A stretch of DNA of 64,000 nucleotides from Oscillospiraceae bacterium (GCA_017466865.1 JAFTTI010000021.1:1-64000); one strand, 5' to 3'. Shown: positions 27,268-37,241, numbered from the stretch's first letter. The notes: generated from the letters alone by a model not told the origin. Made by a program: numbers and translations.

Positions 27268-27291
27268 TTCTCTTTTACTTTTCCCGGTAAT

Positions 27292-27394
27292 AAAACGAAA
27301 AATCCTGCACTTTCTGCTGTGTCAGTTTCCCTCGTAATACTCTATGTACGACTTCGGGAAACTTCCTTGCATAAAGCACAGTCTTTTCATTTTA
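27292..27394. repeat. MITE-like intergenic repeat, copy B, with adjacent half copy
   Basis: AAAACGAAAA (27292-27301) and TCTTTTCATTTTA (27382-27394) are imperfect inverted ends of a ~103-base block with the same layout as 43564-43663 (both begin AAAACGAAAA, ATCCTGC). A second stretch at 27405-27464 (AAATCC, GGCCTATTTCGTTGTTAAAC) resembles the left part of copy A (GGCTTATTTCGTCGTTAAAC, 118-137). Together they fill most of the 387-base gap before mreB; the remainder holds the mreB promoter. Confidence 0.55.
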
Positions 27395-27552
27395 TCGCAG
27401 AATTAAAACAAGAAATCCGTGGCCTATTTCGTTGTTAAACTCCTGATGATATGTCCTTCAAAATCGCCTGTTAGATAAATTAACCAAATAAAAAGAGCTT
27501 TTTCTTGCTAAATTGACATTTTATCCTAATTTGAAAAAATCGTTGAAAATTA

Positions 27553-27581
27553 TTGTTGAACGGGCTTTTGTGTGATATAAT
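27553..27581 (+). promoter_or_regulatory. Predicted promoter of the mre operon
   Basis: TTGTTG (27553-27558), 17-base spacer, TATAAT (27576-27581), 40 bases before mreB. Confidence 0.65.
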
Positions 27582-27621
27582 ATGTATAAGTATTTTTATA
27601 TCTTAAAAAGGAGAAAAAGTT

Positions 27622-28644
27622 ATGTTCACAAAAGACATCGGAATAGATTTAGGAACAGCGAATACACTCGTTTATATGCGCGGAAAGGGAATTATCATCC
27701 GTGAACCTTCAGTTGTTGCGGTTGACACAAGAACAGACCAGGTTCGTTGCGTAGGAACAGAAGCGAAAGATGTTATTGGTAGAACTCCCGGTTCAATCGT
27801 TGCTGTCCGTCCTCTTAAGGATGGCGTTATCGCAGATTTCGACATCACAACATCAATGCTTCAGGAATTTATAAAGAAAGCACTTTCAGGTTCACTCTTT
27901 GCAAAGGCAAGAGTAATCATCTGCATTCCTTCAGGTGTCACAGCGGTAGAACGCCGTGCTGTTAAGGAAGCGGCTGAAAACGCAGGTGCTAAGAGAGTTT
28001 CTATCATCGAAGAACCTATGGCAGCGGCAATAGGTGCTAACCTTCCCGTTGCAGAACCTACAGGTTCTATGATCGTAGACATCGGTGGCGGAACATCAGA
28101 AGTTGCCGTTATCTCACTCGGCGGTATCGTTACATCTCGTTCAGTAAGAGTAGCTGGAGATGAATTTGACCTTTCAATCATCAACTACATCAAGAAAAAA
28201 TACAACCTTCTCATAGGCGAAAGAACAGCCGAAAACATCAAAATCGGAATAGGCTCTGCTTTCCCCGGCGATGATGACACAACTATGGAAATCAAGGGAA
28301 GAAACCTTCTCAACGGTCTTCCTGAAAACATCATCATCACATCTGCCGAAATCAGAGAAGCGCTTTCAGAACCTCTCGCAAGAATTATCGAAGCAATAAA
28401 GACAACTCTCGAAAAAACTCCCCCCGAACTTTCAGCAGACATTATCGACCAGGGTATCACACTCGCAGGTGGCGGTGCACTCCTTAAAGGTCTTGACAGA
28501 CTCATCAACAAGGAAACAGGTATGCCTGTAAACATCGCAGAAAGCCCTCTCGACTGCGTTGCTGAAGGAACAGGAAAGGTTCTCGAAAATATCGAAAAGC
28601 TCCACGATGTTCTCAACGATGATACAGTAAGATACAGCATCTGA
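27622..28644 (+). CDS. mreB: Rod-shape actin homolog MreB
   Basis: The 340-residue actin-fold ATPase polymerises under the membrane and directs lateral wall synthesis. Visible are [19 protein letters not shown] (phosphate 1), [22 protein letters not shown]-type phosphate 2 ([18 protein letters not shown]), and the adenosine motif ([17 protein letters not shown]). It is the first gene of mreBCD-PBP2. The coding sequence is intact; AAAAGGAG precedes the ATG. Confidence 0.97.
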   Translation: MFTKDIGIDLGTANTLVYMRGKGIIIREPSVVAVDTRTDQVRCVGTEAKDVIGRTPGSIVAVRPLKDGVIADFDITTSMLQEFIKKALSGSLFAKARVIICIPSGVTAVERRAVKEAAENAGAKRVSIIEEPMAAAIGANLPVAEPTGSMIVDIGGGTSEVAVISLGGIVTSRSVRVAGDEFDLSIINYIKKKYNLLIGERTAENIKIGIGSAFPGDDDTTMEIKGRNLLNGLPENIIITSAEIREALSEPLARIIEAIKTTLEKTPPELSADIIDQGITLAGGGALLKGLDRLINKETGMPVNIAESPLDCVAEGTGKVLENIEKLHDVLNDDTVRYSI

Positions 28645-28710
28645 TAATTTTTCAGGGGGCAGTTTTCTGCCCCTTTTCATTTTGATTTCAAAGAAGGAGG
28701 TGTCGGCAAA

Positions 28711-29568
28711 ATGAGAGATTTCTTTTTCAGTAAAAAATTCAAGATAATACTTTGCGTTCTGGCGTTTCTTGTCGGCATCACACTCTATACGGTAAAAGAA
28801 AGCTCATCAGACCCTGCAAATTCAGTTATATCAAAGATTTTCGCACCGTTCCAGAAACTTTCCACAAGCATAAAGAACGGCGTCGAAAACAGCCTTTCGG
28901 TTATAACAAATTCAAAGCAGAACTATGATGAAAATATCGAACTCAGAAAAAAACTCGATGAACTCTATGTTCAGATTATCGACTATCAGAAGTTAAAGAA
29001 CGAAAATGACCAGTTAAGAAGAGTTATAGGACTTAAAGAAGATTTCCCTGATTTTGCTTTTTCGCCCCCTTGTCAGATTATTTCAAAGACAGCGAATGAC
29101 CCATTCGGTTCTTTCGTTATCGATAAAGGAACAGCCGATGGCATTTCGGTTTACGATCCCGTTATAACAGATACAGGTCTTGTAGGAATCGTTACAAAGG
29201 CATCGACAACATATTCAAGGGTGACAACAATTCTCTCGCCAGAAGTTCCTGTCGGGGCATACTGCATCAGAAACAATACAACAGGTATCGTTGAATGCGA
29301 CGCTGAACTTGCTGCCGAAGGTATATGCCGCATGAAATATATCGAAAAGGACAGCGACCTTGAAGCAGGGGATATAATAGTGACATCAGGTAATAGCGGA
29401 CTTTTCCCTAAAGACAGAATTATAGGAACTGTCGAGGAAATATACATCGAAGAAAGCGGTCTTTCAAAAACCGCAATCATAAAGCCTATTGCCGATATAA
29501 AGGAAATCCAGAGTGTTTTTGTCATAACCTCGTTCAACGGACAGGGAGAAAGTTATGAAGAAGAATAG
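28711..29568 (+). CDS. mreC: Rod-shape-determining protein MreC
   Basis: The 285-residue protein has an N-terminal span (FKIILCVLAFLVGITLYTV), a coiled coil (about residues 70-110) and the extracytoplasmic beta-domains (DPVITDTGLVGIVTKASTTY, GDIIVTSGNSGLFPKDRIIG). MreC links MreB/MreD to PBP2 and RodA. GAAGGAGGTG precedes the ATG. It overlaps mreD by 14 bases. Confidence 0.95.
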   Translation: MRDFFFSKKFKIILCVLAFLVGITLYTVKESSSDPANSVISKIFAPFQKLSTSIKNGVENSLSVITNSKQNYDENIELRKKLDELYVQIIDYQKLKNENDQLRRVIGLKEDFPDFAFSPPCQIISKTANDPFGSFVIDKGTADGISVYDPVITDTGLVGIVTKASTTYSRVTTILSPEVPVGAYCIRNNTTGIVECDAELAAEGICRMKYIEKDSDLEAGDIIVTSGNSGLFPKDRIIGTVEEIYIEESGLSKTAIIKPIADIKEIQSVFVITSFNGQGESYEEE

Positions 29569-30124
29569 ACCGCAGACATTAAAGGAAAAACGCCGTAATC
29601 TTATTATAAAATGGCTTTTGTATCTTCTTGTTATGGCTGCGTCATTTCTTTTTATGACGGTGTTTGACATAGCCGTTCCTCTGTTTCATATACCCATAGC
29701 GATATGTATTGCCATTTATGAGAAAAACGAACTCACAGCCGCTTTTATGGGACTTTTATGCGGGCTTTTAACAGATGTTGCCTGTGGAAAACTTTTTGGT
29801 TTCAACGGTTTTATGTTAACTGTTGTCTGTATGTTCGTTTCGCTTTTGTTTCTGTATGTTTTAAGACACAATACAGTAAACTATTTTATTGTAAATGCTG
29901 CAACGACAGTAGTTTTCGGGCTTCTTGATTACCTTTTCTTCTATGCTATGTGGGGAAGCGACATAAACGGAAGGATTTTTGTTTTCAATATCCTTATCCC
30001 TATGCTACTTACAATTGTGGTTTCGCCACTTATGTGGTTGTTGTTCAAAGCCATACACCACTATTTCGGTATCAGGAAAGAACATTTTATGGCTGAACAG
30101 TCAGAAGATATAGTAAGAGAATAA
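29555..30124 (+). CDS. mreD: Rod-shape-determining protein MreD
   Basis: The 189-residue membrane protein has five or more hydrophobic spans (LLYLLVMAASFLFMTVFDIA, FNGFMLTVVCMFVSLLFLYV, LIPMLLTIVVSPLMWLLFK). Sequence conservation in MreD is low; the call rests on length, topology and its position between mreC and PBP2, which is invariant. Its start lies inside the end of mreC. Confidence 0.88.
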   Translation: MKKNRPQTLKEKRRNLIIKWLLYLLVMAASFLFMTVFDIAVPLFHIPIAICIAIYEKNELTAAFMGLLCGLLTDVACGKLFGFNGFMLTVVCMFVSLLFLYVLRHNTVNYFIVNAATTVVFGLLDYLFFYAMWGSDINGRIFVFNILIPMLLTIVVSPLMWLLFKAIHHYFGIRKEHFMAEQSEDIVRE

Positions 30125-30149
30125 TTTTTAAAGAAGGAGGGTTCTTAAA

Positions 30150-32264
30150 ATGTCGCCGATGAATATAAGAGTGAGAATGATAATACTTATCGTCTTTATC
30201 GCTGTTGCAACGGCGCTTTGTGGAATCCGCCTCATGAAAATCCAGATAGTTGACGGTGAAACCTACCTCGAACAATCAAAATATGCCGCTAAGGGAACAC
30301 AGCTCATAAAAGCGGCGAGAGGAGAAATCGTTGACACAAATGGTATTCAGATTGTCAAGAACAAAGCGGGTTTCAATGTTATAATAGAGGCCGCTTTCTT
30401 CCCTAAAGACTATGAAGAAGGAAACGAAATAATCCTTAAAACAGCAAAAATCCTTATGGAAGACAATGTAGAGAGGGTTGAAAGTATACCTATCTCAAAA
30501 ACTCAGCCTTATACCTATCTCCCTGACAGAGAAAGAGATATAAAGGTTATGCTTGATGATGAACATTTAAGACTGAATGTTTATGCAACACCTGATGACT
30601 GTATAAATGCCCTTATAGAACGCTATGAGATTTCGGATAAATACACAACTGAAGAAAAGCGGATTATAGCGGGTGTGCGCTATGAAATGCTCCTTCGTGG
30701 ATTTTCTGTAAGCAACCGATATACCTTTGCAGTCGATGTCCCCGTTGTCACAGTTTCAAAAATTAAGGAACTTTCATATAAAATTCAGGGCGTTGACATT
30801 GCCGAAGAAGCGGTAAGAGTCTATGCACAGAGTGATATTCTTTCTCATTCGATAGGAACAGTAGGCCCTATCTATGCAGAAGAATATGAAGTGCTCAAAG
30901 AAGAAGGCTATAAACTCAATGACGTTTTAGGTAAAAGCGGAATTGAAAAGTTTATGGAAAACGAACTCCGCGGAAGCGACGGAACAAGAACAACCCTCAT
31001 TTCAGGCGGAAAGGTTATCTCTGTTACCGATACTATTCCCGCTGTTCCCGGAAATACAGTAAAACTCACGGTCGACAGTGAATATCAGCGCGATGTTCAG
31101 AATATTCTCGCAAACCATATAAAATGGCTTAATATGTATTCAACCGAAGAAAAGGGAAAGAATGCTTACGCGGGTGCTATCGTTGTTCTCGATGCGAAAA
31201 CGGGAGCTGTCAAAGCTATTGCAAACGCTCCGACTTATGATATATACGACTATATAAACAACTATTCAGAGGTTCTGGGAAGAGAAAATCAGCCTCTCGT
31301 AAACCGTGCGATAGATGGTCTTTATCGTCCCGGTTCAACTTTCAAGACGGTTACCGCAACAGCGGTTTTAAACGAAGGTATAATCGAGGGAACAGACACA
31401 GTAAACTGCACACAGGTTTATACCTATTATAATGATATAGCACCTACCTGCCTCGGTCACCACGGAAAAATCCCCGTTACAGAGGCTTTAAGGGTTTCCT
31501 GCAACATTTTCTTTTATGACACAGGACGACAGATAGGAATCGATAAAATCGATGAATATGCCGCATATTACGGTCTCGGCGAGAATGTAGGCCTTGAAAT
31601 AGGCGGAAGCAAGGGTTGGGTTTCATCCCCCGATGTTTTGGCCGATTATAAGATGGACTGGACTCCAGGTCAGGTTTTACAGGCGGCAATAGGACAGTCT
31701 GAAACAGCGGTTACTCCTTTACAGATGGCTGTTCAGGCGATGACTATCGCCAACGAAGGCGTAAGATATAAGCCATATATAATCGAAGGTGTTTATGATT
31801 ATAACCTTGAGAACGAACTTTATAAAACCGAACCCGTTATCGTTTCACAGATACCTATAAAGAATGATGATACATTCTATTATGTAGAAGAAGGTATGAA
31901 ACAAGCAGCTGCTTTTGAAAAATACTACGGCGTTGATTATACTCTTTATCCCGACTATACACTCACAGACCTGCCTTATCCTGCTTGTATCAAGACAGGT
32001 ACACCGCAGAAATCAAAGGATATAGTAAACTCTGCCGTTGTAGGATATTATCCCGCAGATGACCCCGAAATCGCTTTCGCCTGTTATGTTGAAGAAGGCG
32101 AATATTCAAAACTTATGGTTCGTCAGCTGATAGATGCTTATTATGGCTATGGCTATTATGCCGATGGTGAAAAGCCACAATATGATGAAAATTTAAATCT
32201 TATCCTTCCCGAAGGAGAGGAAGAAGAAATAACAAGTATTGCAGAAAATATCCCTGATTTGTAA
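30150..32264 (+). CDS. Penicillin-binding protein 2 (elongasome transpeptidase)
   Basis: The 704-residue class B PBP has an N-terminal span (MIILIVFIAVATALCGIRLM), a dimerisation domain with the motif ARGEIVDTNGIQIVKNKAGF, and the transpeptidase domain with SxxK (RPGSTFKTVTA), SxN (VSCNIFFYD) and KTG (IKTGTPQ). It cross-links side-wall peptidoglycan with RodA. It ends the mre operon; the stop codon sits in the loop of the operon terminator. Confidence 0.95.
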   Translation: MSPMNIRVRMIILIVFIAVATALCGIRLMKIQIVDGETYLEQSKYAAKGTQLIKAARGEIVDTNGIQIVKNKAGFNVIIEAAFFPKDYEEGNEIILKTAKILMEDNVERVESIPISKTQPYTYLPDRERDIKVMLDDEHLRLNVYATPDDCINALIERYEISDKYTTEEKRIIAGVRYEMLLRGFSVSNRYTFAVDVPVVTVSKIKELSYKIQGVDIAEEAVRVYAQSDILSHSIGTVGPIYAEEYEVLKEEGYKLNDVLGKSGIEKFMENELRGSDGTRTTLISGGKVISVTDTIPAVPGNTVKLTVDSEYQRDVQNILANHIKWLNMYSTEEKGKNAYAGAIVVLDAKTGAVKAIANAPTYDIYDYINNYSEVLGRENQPLVNRAIDGLYRPGSTFKTVTATAVLNEGIIEGTDTVNCTQVYTYYNDIAPTCLGHHGKIPVTEALRVSCNIFFYDTGRQIGIDKIDEYAAYYGLGENVGLEIGGSKGWVSSPDVLADYKMDWTPGQVLQAAIGQSETAVTPLQMAVQAMTIANEGVRYKPYIIEGVYDYNLENELYKTEPVIVSQIPIKNDDTFYYVEEGMKQAAAFEKYYGVDYTLYPDYTLTDLPYPACIKTGTPQKSKDIVNSAVVGYYPADDPEIAFACYVEEGEYSKLMVRQLIDAYYGYGYYADGEKPQYDENLNLILPEGEEEEITSIAENIPDL

Positions 32265-32281
32265 AAATCAGGGATATTTTA
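32245..32281 (+). terminator. Terminator overlapping the PBP2 stop codon
   Basis: AAAATATCCCTGATTT (32245-32260) and AAATCAGGGATATTTT (32265-32280) form a perfect 16-bp stem with the loop GTAA (32261-32264), which contains the TAA stop. The T-run is only four bases long. Confidence 0.7.
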
Positions 32282-32346
32282 CACTCTTTAATTGTAAACT
32301 TTTTGTGAACAATAGCAAAAAACACAAAAAAATTTTTCTTTTATAG

Positions 32347-32373
32347 TAAAGTTATTCAATTCCCTGCCGATAT
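32347..32373 (+). promoter_or_regulatory. Sigma-D (flagellar) promoter of the flgM operon
   Basis: TAAA (32347-32350), exactly 15 bases, then GCCGATAT (32366-32373). This is the sigma-D/FliA consensus of Firmicutes and lies about 50 bases before flgM, so the late flagellar operon is under motility sigma control. Confidence 0.9.
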
Positions 32374-32425
32374 AGAAAGTAAGGGAAATTTTTTCAAGCT
32401 GACATAATTTCAAGGAGGAACAATT

Positions 32426-32719
32426 ATGGATATCAGAAAATGTACAAATGCTATCAATGCTTATCAGTCGATAGGCGAAACAAAAATCACACCTGCGGAT
32501 AAAAAAGCCGAAGGTATCAAAAAGGTTAAAAACACAGATAAACTCGAACTTTCATCTGCTATGAACAATATCGAAGGCAGCAAGGCTTCGATAGTAAAGA
32601 GTGCTAACGCACCTGCATCAGCGGAAAGAATTGCTGCGCTCAAAGCACAGGTACAGGAAGGAAAATACAATGTATCATCAGAAGCAATAGCAAGAGCTAT
32701 GCTTTCAGTTGAAGCTTAA
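32426..32719 (+). CDS. flgM: Anti-sigma factor FlgM
   Basis: The 97-residue protein has a disordered N-terminal half and the C-terminal sigma-binding region (DKLELSSAMNNIEGSKASIV, SAERIAALKAQVQEGKYNVS, SEAIARAMLS). FlgM holds sigma-D inactive until the hook-basal body is complete. It is the first gene behind the sigma-D promoter, giving the classic autoregulatory loop. AAGGAGG precedes the ATG. Confidence 0.92.
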   Translation: MDIRKCTNAINAYQSIGETKITPADKKAEGIKKVKNTDKLELSSAMNNIEGSKASIVKSANAPASAERIAALKAQVQEGKYNVSSEAIARAMLSVEA

Positions 32720-32754
32720 AAAAATAATCCAACCCCTTATTGAAGGAGAATATT

Positions 32755-33213
32755 ATGCTTGATTATGAACAGCTTGTTGAATTCATAAATGAATACAACG
32801 CCCATTACCGCGAACTTCTTTCGTTTGAAACGGAGAAGTTCCGTCTTGTTGCAACAGACGATGTTGAAGCGCTTAATAAATCACTCAGCAAAGAACAGGC
32901 GCTTATTATGAAATCGGGCGTTTATGAAAAGAAAAGATTTGAAATACTTAAGGACTATAAAGACAAATCTTTTCCTGAAATAATAGAAGGAAGTCCCGAA
33001 AAGTATAAGGGACAGTTAAACAGCGGATATACAGAACTTAAAAGACTTGTTTTCCGCATTAAAGAAATAAACGATAACGCAAGAGAGATAATCTCTAAAA
33101 GACTTTCCGTTCTCGAAGGTGTTTCAGGCGGAGGGGGATTTATCAGTTCATACGATAACGAGGGAAACAAACTCCGTTCGGAAAAAGTAAACACCCTTAA
33201 TAAAGATGTATAG
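32755..33213 (+). CDS. flgN: Flagellar chaperone FlgN-like protein
   Basis: The 152-residue helical protein (MLDYEQLVEFINEYNAHYRE start) fits FlgN, the export chaperone of FlgK and FlgL, which are encoded directly downstream. Sequence conservation in FlgN is weak; the call rests on length, helical character and position (flgM-flgN-flgK-flgL). The ATG at 32755 is set by GAAGGAG at about 32742. Confidence 0.82.
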   Translation: MLDYEQLVEFINEYNAHYRELLSFETEKFRLVATDDVEALNKSLSKEQALIMKSGVYEKKRFEILKDYKDKSFPEIIEGSPEKYKGQLNSGYTELKRLVFRIKEINDNAREIISKRLSVLEGVSGGGGFISSYDNEGNKLRSEKVNTLNKDV

Positions 33214-33225
33214 GAGGACAACAGA

Positions 33226-34854
33226 ATGTCATCATTAAGACCTTCATTCATGGGAATAGAATCAATGAAGCAGACAATGTATGCTGCACAGAAATCACTT
33301 GACATCACAGGCAACAACATTGCAAATGTAAATACATTAGGCTATTCAAGACAAAGAGCAGACCAGGTTTCAATATCTGTAAGTGCAAGCAGCCTTTATT
33401 TCAATACAAGCCGCGCACTCGCAGGTCAGGGTGCTGCAACATCAGGTATCACACAGATAAGAGATAAACTTCTCGATAAAAGATACCGTGACCTTAACTC
33501 AGGAACAGCACTTGCAAATATAGCAAACGAAAACCTCAGAGATATTGAAAATGTACTTGATGTTTTCGATACAACAGGTTTCTACGGAATCTATAATAAG
33601 TTCAAGGATATTCTTTCACAGTTTGGAACAGATAATACAGACCGACTCGAACTTGCAAATGTTACACTCGAATACGGAAAGCAGATGTGTCAGTCTATAA
33701 AGAATTATGACACACAGATTGATAAGATTCACGATCAGGTAAGACTTGATGCTGAAACAAGCACAGACAAGGTAAACAGCATTTTCAAGCAGATTCACGA
33801 ACTCAATGACCAGATCAAAGATGCTTATGTTACATCGGGTGACATCATCGTTGACAGCACACAGTTCACAGGATATAAGGTAAACTCTGAATATGGCCCT
33901 AACGAACTCAAAGACCAGCTCAACGCATTGGTTGACGAACTTTCAACATTCGGAAATGTCAATCTCACAGAAAACAGCGACGGAACATTTGATGTTGAAT
34001 TTGCAAATCATCTCTGCGTTAAGGGCGATAAGACCTACGCAACACTCGATATTGCATACTATAAAGATAATAAGGATGTTACAGCAGACACACTCAAGAG
34101 CCTTGATGAAGGCGGAATTGACCCTAAGGACTGCGCAATGAAGTTCTTCTTCAATGACGGAAGCGAAATGCGTCCTACCGAATCGGGAATAGCATCAGGC
34201 GCTATGAGAGGTTATCTTGATATGTATAACGGTGGTGGCGTTTATGCATCAGAACTCGGAAATGAATTCGACTCTATGAGTAATGGTGTTCCTTATTACA
34301 GAGAAATGATAAATGCTCTCGCAAACACAATGGCAGAAGCTTTCAACGACGCATGTGTAGCAGGAGATATGTTCTCATCAACAGACGGCGGCGAAATCAC
34401 AGCGGCTAATATCAAGGTTGCTGACGACTGGAAAAATGACGCTCTTCTCATAACAAAGAACGAAAACGGAACGGTTGCAGAGGGTGAAGAACTCAGCAAC
34501 GAATACCTCAACAAGATAAGAGCGGTTATAGACAGAGGTCTTGATTTCTCAAGAACAACAGCGGCTAACGCAACAGTTGACCAGAGCGATATGACAATCG
34601 ACAAATATGTTTCATACTGGGAAAACAAACTCGGTCAGGATATTTCATACACAACAAGCGTTTATGACACATACAACTCAATGGCATTCAGCCTTTCAAA
34701 CCAGAGAGATTCTATTATGGGCGTTAATATGGACGAAGAAGGCGCAAATATGATGCAGTTCCAGAAATGGTATAACGCCTCGGCAAGAATGATGACAGCC
34801 CTTGATGAAGCACTCGATAAGATCATCAACGGAATGGGACTTGTCGGAAGATAA
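33226..34854 (+). CDS. flgK: Flagellar hook-associated protein 1, FlgK
   Basis: The 542-residue protein has the N-terminal motif of rod/hook proteins (SLDITGNNIANVNTLGYSRQ) and the C-terminal helical domain (MDEEGANMMQFQKWYNASAR, MMTALDEALDKIINGMG). FlgK forms the first junction ring between hook and filament. AGGAGG precedes the ATG, 12 bases after flgN. Confidence 0.96.
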   Translation: MSSLRPSFMGIESMKQTMYAAQKSLDITGNNIANVNTLGYSRQRADQVSISVSASSLYFNTSRALAGQGAATSGITQIRDKLLDKRYRDLNSGTALANIANENLRDIENVLDVFDTTGFYGIYNKFKDILSQFGTDNTDRLELANVTLEYGKQMCQSIKNYDTQIDKIHDQVRLDAETSTDKVNSIFKQIHELNDQIKDAYVTSGDIIVDSTQFTGYKVNSEYGPNELKDQLNALVDELSTFGNVNLTENSDGTFDVEFANHLCVKGDKTYATLDIAYYKDNKDVTADTLKSLDEGGIDPKDCAMKFFFNDGSEMRPTESGIASGAMRGYLDMYNGGGVYASELGNEFDSMSNGVPYYREMINALANTMAEAFNDACVAGDMFSSTDGGEITAANIKVADDWKNDALLITKNENGTVAEGEELSNEYLNKIRAVIDRGLDFSRTTAANATVDQSDMTIDKYVSYWENKLGQDISYTTSVYDTYNSMAFSLSNQRDSIMGVNMDEEGANMMQFQKWYNASARMMTALDEALDKIINGMGLVGR

Positions 34855-34874
34855 TTCTTTAAGGAGAGATTGAA

Positions 34875-35915
34875 ATGGTATCAAGAGTAACTAACAGTAC
34901 TGTCAATAGAATGTATAACAGAAACTACAGCAATAATCTCCGTTCTATGACAGACATTATGAACAAAATATCAGCTCAGAGAAAATTCACAAGAGCATCT
35001 GAAGACCCCATATCAGCAGCAAGAGCGCTTGCAGTAAGAAAATCAATGGCGGATGTTGAAACATATCAGTCAAACCTTTCTTCGATAAAGCAGTTTTTCA
35101 GAACCGCAGAGTCTGTTCTTCGTGAAGATGTCAACGATGTCTGCAAGAATGTTCTGACAAAAGTTGAAATGGCTTGTAACGACCCTTCGGCTAATGTTGA
35201 AGAAAGACAGATTTTAGCACACGAACTCAGAGGAATCGCGGATGACCTTATCAAGACAATGAACGGCGACTATGCCGACAGAAGAATGTTCGGCGGAACA
35301 AACAACAGCGAGGGAGTTCTTCCTTTTACAACAAGAGAAGAAAACGGAAGAACAATAGTTCTTTATAACGGAGAAGATGTAAATTCACTCGATAATCCCA
35401 AGGATTTCCCGTATTCAAAGCCTATCTATTCCGATATAGGAATAGGCATAAAATACGATGCCGACGGAAACGTTGACCCCGATACAGCGATGGATATTTC
35501 ACTTAACGGTGCAGAACTCACAGGATGCGGTGAAAGTGTATATGAAAGTGCAAACGGAAATTCGTATACATTCTCAAACAACTTTATCCAGATGATTTAT
35601 GATGCGGCAGACGCTGCTGAAGAATGTAATGTTGACAAGATGAACGCAATGCTTGATGCTATACACGATAATCAGTCAACAATCCTCAAAGGAATTACAG
35701 GACTCGGCGTTAAGCAGGAAACAGTTGATTATAACATCACAAGATTTGAAGAATACAACTACAACCTTTCAGAAGCACAACTCAATCTCGAAGGAATGTC
35801 TGAAGAAGACCTTGCAAAAGCAATAACTGAATGGAATTCACTTGACGCTTCATACAACGCAGTTCTTTCGATGAGTTCAAAGGTACTTCCCAACAGCATC
35901 TGGGACTTTATGTAA
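34875..35915 (+). CDS. flgL: Flagellar hook-associated protein 3, FlgL
   Basis: The 346-residue protein has flagellin-like terminal helices: RVTNSTVNRMYNRNYSNNLR and KISAQRKFTRASEDPISAAR at the N-terminus, NLEGMSEEDLAKAITEWNSL near the C-terminus. FlgL forms the second junction ring. It could superficially be read as a flagellin, but the sequence and position after flgK favour FlgL. Confidence 0.93.
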   Translation: MVSRVTNSTVNRMYNRNYSNNLRSMTDIMNKISAQRKFTRASEDPISAARALAVRKSMADVETYQSNLSSIKQFFRTAESVLREDVNDVCKNVLTKVEMACNDPSANVEERQILAHELRGIADDLIKTMNGDYADRRMFGGTNNSEGVLPFTTREENGRTIVLYNGEDVNSLDNPKDFPYSKPIYSDIGIGIKYDADGNVDPDTAMDISLNGAELTGCGESVYESANGNSYTFSNNFIQMIYDAADAAEECNVDKMNAMLDAIHDNQSTILKGITGLGVKQETVDYNITRFEEYNYNLSEAQLNLEGMSEEDLAKAITEWNSLDASYNAVLSMSSKVLPNSIWDFM

Positions 35916-35958
35916 TAAACAAAATAAATTCATTTAACTAAGGAAAGGAGAATGATTT

Positions 35959-36501
35959 ATGAGTGGTCAGTTACTTGAAATCACTAATATCCCGATAAAA
36001 CTCGATATATCGGTAAACCACGCACAGTTATCACCAATAGATAAAACCGCCGCTCCATCAGCAACAGCAAATCCCATAAAATCCCCCGCTGAGATGAGAG
36101 CATTGATGGAAAATTCCAGAAACACGGATGTTTTTGTACAGTCGAGCGATTCTAAAATCGAACTTTCCTATAATGCGGTTGCAAAAATTTCAAGACCTCC
36201 CGTTTCACAGAACAATGAACTTGTTTCAAAAACAGGCGAACTTGAAGAAATCTATCAGAACAGCAATTTAAACGATGTTATGCAGAAGGTTGCAAGTGTA
36301 AGAGAAAGCAATATGTCATGGAATAACGGAACTCTTAATCTTAACTATTCAGCAGAACAGCTCGGAATGAAATTTGAACCCGATACAGTAGGTTTTGAAT
36401 TCACACCGGGAAGCATCGATATAACAGTTGAACAGTTCCCCGAAGTAAAGATTGAATATGTAGGTGATCCGATAGTTATTCCTATCGGAAAAGAAGACTG
36501 A
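35959..36501 (+). CDS. DUF6470 (YviE-like) flagellar-cluster protein
   Basis: The 180-residue protein starts MSGQLLEITNIPIKLDISVN and ends with VKIEYVGDPIVIPIGKED, the pattern of the DUF6470 family, which lies between flgL and fliW in Bacillus (yviE). No biochemical role is established to my knowledge. It has a strong AAAGGAG site and standard spacing within the operon. Confidence 0.8.
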   Translation: MSGQLLEITNIPIKLDISVNHAQLSPIDKTAAPSATANPIKSPAEMRALMENSRNTDVFVQSSDSKIELSYNAVAKISRPPVSQNNELVSKTGELEEIYQNSNLNDVMQKVASVRESNMSWNNGTLNLNYSAEQLGMKFEPDTVGFEFTPGSIDITVEQFPEVKIEYVGDPIVIPIGKED

Positions 36502-36543
36502 CAGGGGATAAAACATTATTCTAAAAGGAAAAGGTAAAACATT

Positions 36544-36999
36544 ATGAGTACAGAGCTTATTACTCTTGAAACAAGAGATTTAGGAACAGCTGAAATAACA
36601 AAAGACAGCATTATAACATTCCCCCGTGGAATTTATGCTTTCGAAGAAGAAAGACAGTTTGTAGTTTTAAGCCCTTTAGGCGAAGGCGTTTACCCCATGT
36701 GGTTGCAGTCGGTTGAAAAGAAATCCCTTTGTTTCATCGTCTATAATCCGTTTGATATTATATCTGATTATAATGTTGACCTTGACGAAGAAGACCGTGA
36801 AATCATTTCTTATGAAGACGGCGACGAACTCTGCCTCGTTGTTATAGCATCAATCCCCGGCGGAGAATTCAAGAAAACAACAGTCAATATGAAAAGCCCT
36901 ATTGTTGTTAATAAAACAAAGATGACAGCGACACAGATCATTCTCGATGCAGATTATGAAATCCGCTATCCTCTTTTCAATGAAGGGGAGGATGACTGA
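36544..36999 (+). CDS. fliW: Flagellar assembly factor FliW
   Basis: The 151-residue protein has FPRGIYAFEEERQFVVLSPL, then FIVYNPFDIISDYNVDLDEE and ATQIILDADYEIRYPLF. FliW binds CsrA and flagellin and couples flagellin level to CsrA repression. Its TGA stop overlaps the csrA ATG by one base, giving the coupled fliW-csrA pair. Confidence 0.95.
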   Translation: MSTELITLETRDLGTAEITKDSIITFPRGIYAFEEERQFVVLSPLGEGVYPMWLQSVEKKSLCFIVYNPFDIISDYNVDLDEEDREIISYEDGDELCLVVIASIPGGEFKKTTVNMKSPIVVNKTKMTATQIILDADYEIRYPLFNEGEDD

Positions 37000-37229
37000 T
37001 GTTAGTAGTTACAAGAAAAACAGATGAAGGCATTGTTATTGCCGATAATATCGTTATAAAGGTTCTCGATGTCGGCAAGGACAGAGTAAAGATAGGTATA
37101 GAAGCCCCCAAGGATGTCAGAATTGTCCGCGAAGAACTTTTCAACACAGAAAAACAGAATGTTGCTGCGGCAGAAGTTCTTTCAAAGGACGTTATGGAAC
37201 AGCTTCTTAAAATGAAAAATACTAAGTGA
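36999..37229 (+). CDS. csrA: RNA-binding translational regulator CsrA
   Basis: The 76-residue protein reads MLVVTRKTDEGIVIADNIVI and KVLDVGKDRVKIGIEAPKDV, then RIVREEL, the full CsrA fold including the RNA-binding Leu4/Arg region. It is somewhat longer at the C-terminus than the usual 61-74. In Bacillus the flagellin mRNA is its target; here no flagellin gene follows, so the target is elsewhere. Confidence 0.96.
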   Translation: MLVVTRKTDEGIVIADNIVIKVLDVGKDRVKIGIEAPKDVRIVREELFNTEKQNVAAAEVLSKDVMEQLLKMKNTK

Positions 37230-37241
37230 GGAGGATAAAAT

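Noticed and set aside
34875..35915. Reading this gene as flagellin
   Set aside because: Its position after flgK and its sequence fit FlgL better; no D2/D3-like flagellin core is visible.
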